NCBI GenBank assembly: GCA_963576725.1
Contig: OY755242.1
Location: 61,880,324-61,944,323 of the forward strand
DNA length: 64,000 bases
Origin: Azorinus chamasolen
Lineage: Eukaryota > Mollusca > Bivalvia > Cardiida > Solecurtidae
Direction of reading: 5' to 3'
Part shown: positions 44,101 through 56,100 of the stretch, one piece after another
Numbering within the stretch: position 1 is the stretch's first letter
How the letters are laid out: every line of letters starts with the position of its first letter
Made by a program: the position numbers and the translations under genes
Notes under the pieces: model-generated
Told to the model about the DNA's origin: nothing
What the model saw: only the letters and a program-made list of their open reading frames with translations
Databases searched by the model: none

Positions 44101-47100
44101 TATATAGAGCATTTGCTCCTATAGGATCTATTTATCACAATGGTTTCAATAGGTGATTCAATAGGCATATAAAGGCATATTTATGAAGGAAAGGATTAAG
44201 ATTCTTTTAATGTATATGTAAGGCTTGCTACAACTTTTAATGTATATGTAAGGCTTGCTACAGAAGTTGTATATGTAAGGCTTGCTACAACTTTTAATGT
44301 ATATGTAAGGCTTGCTACAACCCCTATCTGTTAATACTGTTCATCTCGCTATATAATTTGATCCCTTTAGGTTCTTAACCCTTTCCTTTATATACATGTA
44401 AATGCCTTTTCACACATTTGCAAACAGAAAAGACCCAGATCAGACGGCCCCTTTAGGAGCCATCTGATCTGGGTCTTCTTTGTTTGCTTATAAAGTTATA
44501 ATAGATCTTATTCTCAGTTTCTTCCTGTACCAAAATATGCTGAATACATATGCCATTATAAAAAATCAGCTAATTCCTATTAATGCCATTATCATTTGTT
44601 ACATGAATATTTAATAGGGAAAGGATTAACCCGCTCGTTGTTCAAAGAAAACATGGGAAGGTATTGTCATATCACTGGTTTTGTTGGTGTTGGCATTCTT
44701 AACCCTTTCCCCCATATAAACATGTTTTCATGCATTTGCAAACTGAGTAGACCCAGATCAGACAGCTCCTATAGGAGCCGTCTGATCCGGGTCTGCTCTG
44801 TTTGATAATGGAATTTGAAAGGTCTGTTTCTTTACTTTACAAAATGGCTACAGTGTTCCATCTTCCATATCTAATTATAAGTATTTTGTCCATGAATATT
44901 CAGTAGGTATAGAAATTTGTTCTAAATATAGAACAGGGAAAGGGTTAAAAAGCTGTTGACTTTTTGTCATATTTTCAATATCAGTATAGCTATCCCTATC
45001 AAACTTCTTACAGTTGTTCACAGCCTCTGTCATGTATATTTAAAAAGTTGATCAGAGCTCCAGATAAGCTGCGTAAATTTAAACATTTCCAACAATAGCT
45101 CTTTTATGTCTCCACCAATCTCTATAGGATTTGTTGAGACATGACGATTTTTGTATTCGGCTACGCATCGTTATCTGTAACTCTGGTTGATGCGATATTT
45201 GCCACTGAAGAGGTGTTGAAACATTCATGCTTGTACTGAATTTTCACAGCTGATGAAGCTGCCAGCTGAGATTAATGTTGTGACGGTGCTGGAGAGCTTT
45301 GTGAAGCGGTTTGTGCTGGACTTTTGGAGCCCAAACTATGACCGCTCACACTTCTGCCATGTACCACCAAAGATTGCCATAGAGAGGCTGTAAGTGTTAA
45401 AAAAGTCCCAGTGTGATTGAGCCTGGATTGCACTAGCACATTCTCATTCCATACTCAAGAATACTCTCCTACATGTATGCTTGGATCCCATTCTTGTAAA
45501 AGCTGAAAACCAAGCAGTTTATATGAATTCGTAAATTAGAAAATTCTTGAGTGTAAGGACAGAGAATGTGTTTTTGAATTTAAATGCTGTTACTTTTTTC
45601 AGTACATTCAAGCCATTAGACCATTCTCTCCTACTGACGACTTTTGATACCACTGAAAAAGGCCTTTTTATGCCGCTGTTGACTATAGTCAGGGGTCATT
45701 ATGTTTTGCACCTGTCTGTGTATCACGCTTGTCTGTCTGTGTGTCAAGCTTGTACGTACAATTAGTTGACAGTTTTTTCATTGTTAAGCACCACCATTGG
45801 GGCACTGCTGTGTCTTACAGACGCAATTTTCTAGTTTGAAATAATTGTGATAAATAGAGCATTTGCTCCTATGGAGCAAAAAGCTCTATTTATCACAGTG
45901 GTTTCAAAAGTATACAATTCTAAAAAATCCTTTTTTCTAGTAAATGATTCTTTTCAGTAGATTTATTCTATAGAGTTTTCTAAAAATAGTGTAGTAAAGA
46001 ATGGGTAAACACTTTAATACTCCATAGATACATATTTTCACATCTTTACAGATCTTCTCTGTTTGCAAATGCTTGAAAATCAGTTTATATGTAGGAATGG
46101 GTTAAATATACTTTGCTGAGTTCACAATGAAATAAGTATTAAAATCATATGTTTAATGGTTATTAACCCTTCGCTTGCTGAATTTTGAAATACCAGGGGT
46201 GAGAATTTTCCGCTGATCTGCGGAATTCCGCGGATTTCATTTCACTCAGGGCCGTTTTTGAGATCGATATAATTCCGATGAGAAATTTGGAGGGGGGGTT
46301 TATAGCGATTCATTCAGGAAATTATTATTCGCCGATATATTCTTTCACTATTCCAAGTAAATCCGCGTTAACAACGTTTATCACGTTAACAGCGAGATTT
46401 CGGTTCAGCTAATCGAATAACGAGACTCTTGTCCTACAGCCAATCAAAACGCTCGTATTATGCAGCATTCGTTCAACATTTCCAATATGGCGTCCGTGAT
46501 ATGAAATTCTGTATCTGTACTGTCAGTTAATCTGAAATGAGAAGCATAGGCAGAGATTACGATAACAGTGTGAAAAATAAGTTATACCCAAGATGTCTAG
46601 AGAAAGAAATTACGTTGACATTTGGTAAAGAAACAAGAAAAGTGGTAATTAGCGACAATTTCGTGAAACTGAAAGTAAACCTTTTCGGACGAGGGGTCCT
46701 TGTGTTATGCTGTAAACTTCGTTCCAAACAACTGAATTACGGAAAACGCAACAGCGAAGCATTCAAGAGCCATCTGAAAAGCATTAAACATGTTCAGTTA
46801 TTGAAACAGCGGATTTCCTGTCACAGGTAAACACCTGTAATGTCAAGTATTCACCAGAAAGTTGTCTGTCAATATCTATTCATAGGTTATGTTAAAAGAA
46901 CTGGTCAATATGTGATTCAGAAAAGTTATATTTTGTTATAATATCCCAGTTTAATGAATTAGATGATGGTTTATTGTAGGGATGTTAACGGTTACTGAAA
47001 CTGTAACCGGTTAATCGTAAGTAAAAACCGGTTAACCGAACCGGTTAACCTGACATAATATACCATTGCCATGTCGACAAGAATGCGTATATCCGATGTT

Positions 47101-50100
47101 CGTTCAAAACGTGAATGAAAGGCATCAGTTCTTTGAAGAATCTAATGACCAGTGTTGAATACCTTGAATTCGGATCAGACTGTGTCCGTTCTGGATCCAG
47201 TCTATAGATCCAGACTACTTTGAAAATCATTAAAATTATGTATACTGACATCGATTACACATAAGTGTACAAAATACTGGGAGGTGTTCTATTAGGCTTT
47301 ACATTGTATATCCGACTAAATACTGAATTTCAAGGAACGTGTTCCAGTTCTGAAGTTCTACATTTTCCACATGCACGCTGAAATTCGTGTGTTAAAGATT
47401 GACAAAGAATATGCATAGATTTGATAATCACCAGGTCCGAATAAAACCAGACAGACGAAGTTCAAGAAGATTTTTTCAGCACATGACATATTCGCCACGC
47501 TAATAGAGAGCAGGTGCAGAATGTAGCAGGCTACAATTCAGAACGTTAGTTATGTAACCTGCTTGTGAATGGTACAATACGGAAATTAATCAAATTGACA
47601 ATCGAATCGGAACCACACCGAATTGAACTTTGTTATTCATTTTGCAAGTGATTTGGATCGAGATGATACCCCGAGTTGGCATTAGCGTCTCATCTGGATC
47701 CAAACCGTTTCGCTGCTGAACCGATAAAATTGTCAATATATTAATTTCAGGTACTGTATCCATATGGATCCATATGATTCATCGTCAAGAGAAAAAAACT
47801 GCTTCTACAAACACTGCATCAAGATGAAAAATGACACAGTATACACCCTGACCAGATTCTTTTCAGTGTGTACACCGTGTTTTTTTTTTTAATTTTCATG
47901 TGTGAACATCGATCTCTGCTATATTACTATATGTTACTATAGGCCTAACTGATATGGAACAACACTGATTTCTAAACAAGATCGTCTTGATTACAAAAGC
48001 GTTAACACATCGTTACGAGTTTTGTTTTCAACACCTTTTCTACATGTAATTGATAAAACGCTTAATTAATTGATCGGCGTGTGTAAGTTACAACTAAATT
48101 ACCCAAACACCCAAACTCCCCAAACAATATGGTACTTATCATCACAACAATAACACCATTTGATTGGCGACCTAGTCAATTGTCCCAATCACTGTCACGG
48201 TTCCATGGTAAACACAGCAGACGAGGTATACACGCCCGAGGGGTGTTAATTCCACCAGATGTCAAGGCAGTAAATCGAGCGGTGTCGTCCGCTACTACCG
48301 GAGCAAATGCAGCGAACATTATGACCCAACTTTTTTTCTCCAGGTTAACCTTTTGAAGGAAAAGTGTAACCGGTTATTCGTGGTTATAACGGTTAACCGG
48401 TTAACCGATTAACCGTTAACATCCCTAGTTTATTGATATAAAAAGTAATGAGAATCAGAGTTTGAATGTGAACTTTGACTAGAAATTGTGACTGTAATGT
48501 GTATAAAAAGGTGAACTTTGTCTAGAAAGTTAACTAATATTAACTGTTACAATACCATGCCAACTTTAAATCAAATTTTGTATCTTTATATGTGATCACA
48601 GAGTTCCATTTAATTTAATTTTCAAAACGTGAGTTTTAACTGCTTGTGTTTGACAAGAAATTAATCTGACAATGTTGAATGGATCCAATAATAAACTGAA
48701 TGTAAATTGTATGGACATGTTCTACAACTGTTTTGTTTGAAATACAGCTCATCATGTATGACATACAACTCAGTATAATTGTAAAAAACACTTTAATGAC
48801 AGACCAAAGTGAAAATGCAGAAGGCTCCTGAAGTGCTCAGGAAAGCTATATTTCATTTTGCGTCGGGGGGCCTTTGCCCCCCTGAACCCCCCACATGGGT
48901 GCTGCCCATGTCCCGCAAAGGGGCCTAGGCGGCCCCCTTGACTCCCGCCAATTTTCCTCTTTTTTCACAAACAGCCATTCTCACCCCTGAAATACATTTC
49001 TCCTTCTTTACCCATGCCCTGTTGTATAAGTACATAATTATATCTTCACTGTGTACAAGTATTTCGCTGTGCAATCACTGCTGTGGAGTGCACTGGTTGC
49101 ACAATCAACTTGTAAATAGTGCAGACCCTGATGAGACAGCTCCTGCAGGAGCTGTCTCATCTGGGTCTACACTATTTACAGGTAGGTATATTGACGTGAA
49201 TAGCAAGCGAAGGGTTAAATGATTATTAAGGTATAATGGTGTATACACATTGTTGGTATTCATAAGTTGTAAGTGGAGTTACCCCTCTTTAGTTACATAG
49301 ATGTGCAGTATTTATTATTGGCAGGAAATAGTCATGTTTGTTTTAGTAATCTGTGATGCATATTCAGTGACAGTGTATTTCACCATCATAATATATTGTG
49401 CATACAGAGGTACAGATTAGATGCGTAAATTTAAACATTTTCAAGAATAGCTCCTTTATTTCTCCATCAAACCCTATACTGTGACCACTTTTAGATTCTA
49501 ATCAGTAGTCATAGTATAGGATTTGGTGGAGAAATGACGATTTCGGTATTTGGTTACACACCTGTAGCTCTGTGTATACGTTCCCTCCTTTTTTACAGAG
49601 TGCCCATGTGTAAGGAGTTTGTGGATGGGCTGAGGATCTGCTTTGACTTCCTCCTGCCGCTGATCCTGCTGTATGGATCAGAGAAGAACCAGTACAGCAA
49701 AATATCATCACAGTTCAAACACAAGTCTCCAGGCAAATCAAAAGTGTAAGCACCCTTATGTTGGATGCAGTCTCATCATTCTGTTGTATTTGACTTTGAA
49801 TGTTGGAAATACTACTGTATGCCAAGTGTTGTATGTCTGTTAAACTTAAGTCAGCAACAGATACAGTATTCAAATACTTAAATTGTCATGTCTCCACCAA
49901 ACCCTATGTTGCGATCACGCTGATTCTTAACCCTTTCCTTGTTCTTTGTTTATTCCAAATTTCAATACTTATTGAATATTCATGGACAAAATAGTTATAA
50001 TGAAATATGGAACAAGGAAATTTGTAGACATTTTAGAAACTAAATAAACAGATCTGTCAAGTTCCTTTAGCAAACAGAGCAGACCCTGATCAGACAGCTC

Positions 50101-53100
50101 TTATAGGAGCCATCTGGTCTGGGTCTACTCTGAAAATGTGTGAAAACATGTTAATATGAAGGAAAGAATTAAGAGTACCAGTCACAACTTCTAAGGGTTT
50201 GCTTGAGAAATAAACAGCTTTTCTTTGTAAATATTTTATTAACCGGGTTTTCCACGGAAAATCCGGTTATTAAAATGGTGATGTACGACGGTGGGTGGAC
50301 AGACGGATGGGCGGGCGGCTGCCAATCTTGTAAGTGCAACTCCTCTGAAACTGTTCAGCAGATTTTCATTAAACCTTGCATGTAGCAAGGACACAATATG
50401 TAGATGTGTAGGGAATTATTCCATCTGCAGTTTTTCTCGGAGTTATGCCCTTTTGAACTTAGAAATCACTAGATCTTTTGACCCTATCCTTGTAAGCGCA
50501 ACTCCTCTTAGACTGTTCAACAGAATTTCATAAAACCTTGTATGTAGCAAGGACACAATATGTAGATGTGCATATAGTCGGGAATGTTTCCTTCTGCAAA
50601 TTTTCTGGGAGTTCTGCCCCTTTGAACTTAGAAATCACTAGGTCTTTTGACCCTAACCTTGAAAGCGCAACTCCTCTCAAATTGTTCAACAGAATTTCAT
50701 AAAACCTTGTATGTAGCATAGACACAATATGTAGATGTGCATATTGTTGGGAATTTTTCCTTCTGCAATTTTTCTTGGAGTTATGCCCCTTTGAACTTAG
50801 AAAATCACTAGTTAATAGTGAAGGAAAATCCGGTTTGATGCCGTGTCGACATTTCTTGTTTTTATACCCCCCTTTTGAAAAAATGGGGGTATATTGCTTT
50901 GCACATGTCAGTCGGTTGGTCGGTCGGTAGATCGATGGTTTCCAAACGATAACTAATAAACGACTTGGCATAGAATCTTCAAACTTGCTGTGGTGGTTGG
51001 TCATGACAAGTAGATGACCCCTATTTTTTTTTAGGTCACTAGGTCAACGGTCAAGTTCACCATGACCTAAAATGGTGAAATAGTTTCCGTTCAATAACTG
51101 CTCAAGGGTTTGGCTTGGGATCTTCAAACTTGCTGTGGTGGTTGGTCATGACCACTAGATGACCCCTATTGTTTTTTAGGTCAAAGGTCAAGGTCACCAT
51201 GACCTTCACTGGTTAAAGGGTTTCCGATCAATAACTGCTCAAGGGTTTAGCTTAGAATCTTCAAACTTGCTGTGGTAGTTAGTCATGACCACTGGATGAC
51301 CCCTATTGTTTTTTAGGTCACTAGGTCAAAGGTCAAGGACACCATGACCTTAACTGGTGAAATGGTTTGCGATCAATAACTGCTCAAGGTTTTGGCTTAG
51401 GATCTTCAAATTTGCTGCGGTGCTTGGTCATGACCACTAGATGACCCCTGTAGTTTTTTAGGTCACTAGGTCAACGGTCAAGGTCACCATGGCCTTAACT
51501 GGTTAAATGGTTTCCAATAAATAACTGCTCAAGGGTTTGGCTTAGAATCTTCAAACTTGCTGCGGTAGTTGTTCATGACAACTGGATGACCCCTATTGGT
51601 TTTTAAGGTCATTAGGTCAAAGGTCAAGGTCACCATGACCTTAACTGGTGGAATGGTTTGCGATCAATAACTGCTCAAGGGTTTTGCTTTGGATCTTCAA
51701 ACTTGCTGTGGTGGTTTGTCATGATCACTAGATGACCCCTATTGTTTTTGGGGTCAAAGGTCATGGTCACCATGACCTTAACTGGTGAAATGGTTTCCAA
51801 TCAATAACTGCTCAAGGGTTATGCTTAGGGTCTTCAAACTTGCTGTGGTGGTTGGTCATGACAACTAGATGACCCCTATTGATTTTGAGGTCACTAGGTC
51901 AAAGGTCAAGGTCATCATGACCTTAACTGATGAAATGGTTTCCAATTAATAACTGCTCAATGGTTTGGTTCGGGATCTTCAAACTTGCTGTGGTAGTTGG
52001 TCGTGACCACTAGATGACCCCTATAGTTGTTGAGGTCACTAGGTCAAAGGTCAAGGTCACCATGACCTTCACTTGTGAAATGTTTTCAGATCAATAAATG
52101 ATCAGTGGTTTGGCTTAGGATCTTCAAAGTTGCTGTGGTGATTAGTCATGACCGCTAGATGACCTCTATAGTTGAGGTCACTAGATCAAAGGTCAGGGGT
52201 CTGGGGGGTATACATGTTTTACAAACATCTCTTGTTAGCATCTAATCTGGGCCACTGTTTAATTCTTTTAATATCATTATAATCAGGTGATAACATTTCC
52301 CTTTGAGGTCTGTGGTTTATGTTCTTCACAATGCTAATTAGATGCATTCTTTAGCTTGTCTGTTTTTCGAAGAAAAAAACAAACACGAGCTATTGTCGTA
52401 ACTCTGGTGTCCACAATGTTGTCCGGAAACTTTAATGTTGGCTGTTACTTCTTACTGTTCAAATCTTATACAAATTTTATGTAACTGCACATACTAGATC
52501 ACTGTCACAAGGGCTATAATCTGATCAAGGGCCATAACTCTAATCTTTTGCAAAATTATGCCTCTTTATGGACTTATGTAATAAAAATTTAAGAAGTCTG
52601 TCATTTTAAAACTGCAACCAGCATTGCTCTCATATTCCCGTCATATGTGTATTCCTTATGGCAAGGCCTTTCCAACAATGCTACGGATTTGACATGAGAC
52701 CTTGACATTTTATCTAATTTTTATAACTAACAAAAAACTTTTAACGGCTATTGTATTAAAATTCTTCAAGCAAATCTTATGAAATTTCACGCTTGTTCTC
52801 TGTCATGAGGGTTACTATCTGGCCAAGGGCCATAACTCTGTAAGTCTTCTTTTTTTTTTCTTTTTTTTTACAAAATTATGCTTCTTTATGAACCCAATCG
52901 AACAGAGGAGCATGGCACTCAAATGAGGTGCTCTTGTTCTCTTTATAATTGAACCCCAGAGACCTTCCTACCTTGCAGTGGTATTGGGGCTGAATCAATT
53001 GTCATAGAGGATGTTTTTATTTATTTGACGGAGATTATCCCCTCTGCCAAGAACTAAGAGGAAGGCAGGTCAGTGGTTTTGATCCCATGCGCTGCTTCGC

Positions 53101-56100
53101 AGCGAATGAGATTAACCAAAATCATCTTCCTGAAATCATCCCTCATCATCTCATCTTATCATTCATCGACGCTATATGACCTATTCAGTGTCGCAGTGTC
53201 TTACTTACTCACTCTTTATAATTGAAATTTAATGGAAATAATCGCTTGCTTTCACTATGCTTCATTAAAGGCAGACATCATGATTTCATGTTTCAAAATT
53301 CACACTTTTTATCTGACAGCTATACATGCAATTATATCCCTTTTTTCAGACAAACAGGAGAATCCCCCCTGATACACTATAACAGATCTCTTCATTTTGG
53401 CTCTTTACCTGATGGTGAGGAACCATTACCAAAACTGCCCAAATTGTCTCCCAATGTAATACACACAGAGGACAGTGAAATTTCTTTCCTAAGTCAGCCA
53501 GCTGTACCTAGAAGAGTAACACGAAGTAAACTTCATGAAAATGAGAAGAAAAACGATAGTGAAACAGTGAAAACAGAGAAAAAGGTGGACAAACATAAAA
53601 ACCTGGCATCTAGTTTGGAAAAATCCTCAGATACCAAAGCTGAGCGAGAAGCGACTGTTAAGGTCGCAAGAACAAGGCGATGCTCAGATAGACAGGAAGA
53701 TCCTCCTCTGAGGAGAAGAGCATTGAGAAATTACCGTAAATCTAGTGATGCATCAACTGAGAGTGATCAGTCAAGATCTGAAACTATTCAATCAGAACCT
53801 GTCAAAACTGTTAACATAAAAGCAGAAAAAACTGACAGGCCACCCCCGCTCCTAATTCCCTGCAATTTGCCCACAAGACAAAATGGTGTAGAGAAGGGTC
53901 CAGAAAAAGGAGCCCCTGGGAGCACAGATAGTTTAGGGGATAGCGGAAAGGAGGAGATATTGGAGGATATCATGGTATGGCAGTTGTTGCCCCCGGAAAT
54001 TCAAACCCAGGTGCCAACGCCTCCCTCAGCCCTATATGGACCCCAGCATCTCTTACGATTGTTCGGTAAGGTTATACAGGAACATGATTTTGCCATGTCT
54101 GTTGAAGGCACTACTTAGATAAAATATCAAATCGGTTTTATCTGTTGACCCTTTACTCCATGAATATTCATGTAAGGAATAATGACATCATGAATTAATT
54201 AGATGTATTTTTAGCTCACCAGAGCACTTTTGTGCTCAGGGTGAGCTTTTGGGATCGCCTGATGTACGTTGTCCGTCGGCGTGCGTTGTCCGTCGGCAAC
54301 AATTTGAACCTTTAAAAATCTTCTCCTCTGAATCTACAGGGTTCTGAGTTTTCATCTTTGGTACATAGCATCATCTGAGGTCCTCTACAAAAGTTATATA
54401 AATTATGCCCCTGGGGTCAAAATTGGCCCGCCCCAGGGGTGCCTTGTTTTCTATAGAAACATATAGTAAAGCCTTAAACATCTCCTGAAACTGGAAGGTT
54501 CTCAGCTTTCATGTTTGGCAAATAGCATCATGTTCAGGTCCTCTACAAAAGTTGTATAAATTGTGCCCCTGGGGTCAAAATTGGCCCTGCCCCAGGGCCG
54601 GCTAGTTTTCTATAGAAACATAAAGTGAAAACCTTCTCCTCTGATTGCTGGTGAACAATGTCAGGGCCATTCTGGCCCTCTTGTTATTATGGCATATTAA
54701 CAAAAGGATATTTTTACCATTGCAAAAACTGAAGAATACTTTTGAGAAACTATTGACTGCATGTCAAACAAACTGTATTTTGCATTAACCCATTCCCTCC
54801 ATTTTGATGCTTCTGTAAATGTCAATTTTTGAAACCATTGTGATAAATAGAGCAAATGCTCTATTTATCACAGTGGTTTCAAAACTACTCAATTCTAAAA
54901 GTTTCCGTTTCTGTAGTAAATGCTCCTTTTCGGTAGTTTTATTCAAAGAGGTTGGGTCTAAAATAAACTTGGAGGGAATCAGTCTCTTCTAGATCTAAGC
55001 TATTTACAATGCAAGTCAGGTCACACAATAGGATAAGGGTTAAATAATATCTGGTGAATTCAGAGGTCCAGATAAAATGAATAACTTCTTTAATATTTCT
55101 CCACCAAACCCTGTGTTGTGACCACACTTTAGAATGTCTCTTCGAGTGGTCACAATACAGGGTTTGGTGGAGAAATGACGATTTTAGAATTTGAATACAT
55201 ACCTTTATCTTATCTCTGTGAATTCATTTCATAAAGCATATTAATATTAACTCCATGAATATTCATGTAAGAAATAATGAGATCATGAATATTAATTAAG
55301 ATTAATTGTTATAATACCACATGGACGCTGGAATTTATTTTGCTATTGCAGAAACTGTAGAATCATATTTGTATTATATCATAAACAAACGGAGCAGACC
55401 CTGAAGGAGTCATCTGATATTGGTCTTCTCTGTTTGCAAAGTTATAAAAAGGTGTATCTATGGAGCAAAATGTAAATACTGGTATGAAATTGGAAACCTT
55501 TGTTTGTTTATTTTCAGTGAAGCTACCAGATCTTCTAGGAAAGATGGAAATGGATGAAACGAAATTGGGCGTTTTACAAAAATTGCTACAGCAGTTTTTA
55601 GTGTAAGATCTTATTTTCCTTCTGTAGTTAAAACTATTGGGCTATTCCACTCCAAAAACTTAGGGTTGAGAGGGATAATGAAAGAAATACATTCTATAGG
55701 TGGTGGTTAACAATAATAAAACAAACTAATGTAGTTAGGTGTCTATGTACATTTTAACCCTTCGCTTGCTATTCACGTCAATTTACGTACCTGTAAATAG
55801 TGAAGACCCAGATGAGACAGCTCCTGCAGGAGCTGTCTCATCAGGGTCTGCACTATTTACAAGTTGATTGTGCAACCAGTGCACCCCACAGCAGTGATTG
55901 CACAGCGAAATACGTGTACACAGTGAAGATATATGTAATTATACAACAGGGCATGGGTAAAGAAGGAGAAATGTGTTTTAAAATTCAGCAAGAGAAGGGT
56001 TAAAGAAGAGGCAGGGATATGAATGCATCAAATGGCACATGGCGCAGCAAATGGAGAATTATTTATATGTATATTTATTTGAAGAACAAGTAAAATAATC

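Larger units (their letters stand above)
46163..49218. mobile_element. Family F TTAA MITE, host of a nested insertion
   Basis: The left end TTAACCCTTCGCTTGCTGAA (46163-46193) and the remainder (48990-49218, ending AATAGCAAGCGAAGGGTTAA) together match, in reverse, the uninterrupted copy at 55754-56003. The 6 bp AAATAC is duplicated at the break. Confidence 0.88.

Noticed and set aside
35082..45389. MRG15 (MORF4L1) as the identity of the plus-strand gene
   Set aside because: The chromo-barrel FEPDPTKAR and the long insert within the MRG domain fit MSL3 better than MRG15.
46537..46830. 97-codon open frame as a host gene
   Set aside because: It lies inside a transposon copy and has a decayed relative in copy 2; it has lost a zinc-ligand Cys. 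Treated as a transposon remnant.
50528..51004. 158-codon minus-strand frame
   Set aside because: It crosses the boundary of two tandem-core elements and repeats internally; there is no protein family resemblance.
53222..53349. Upstream extension of the long reading frame in MSL3 exon 9
   Set aside because: The frame is open, but TTTTTTCAG at 53341-53349 restores phase with exon 8 and the upstream residues have no MSL3 similarity.
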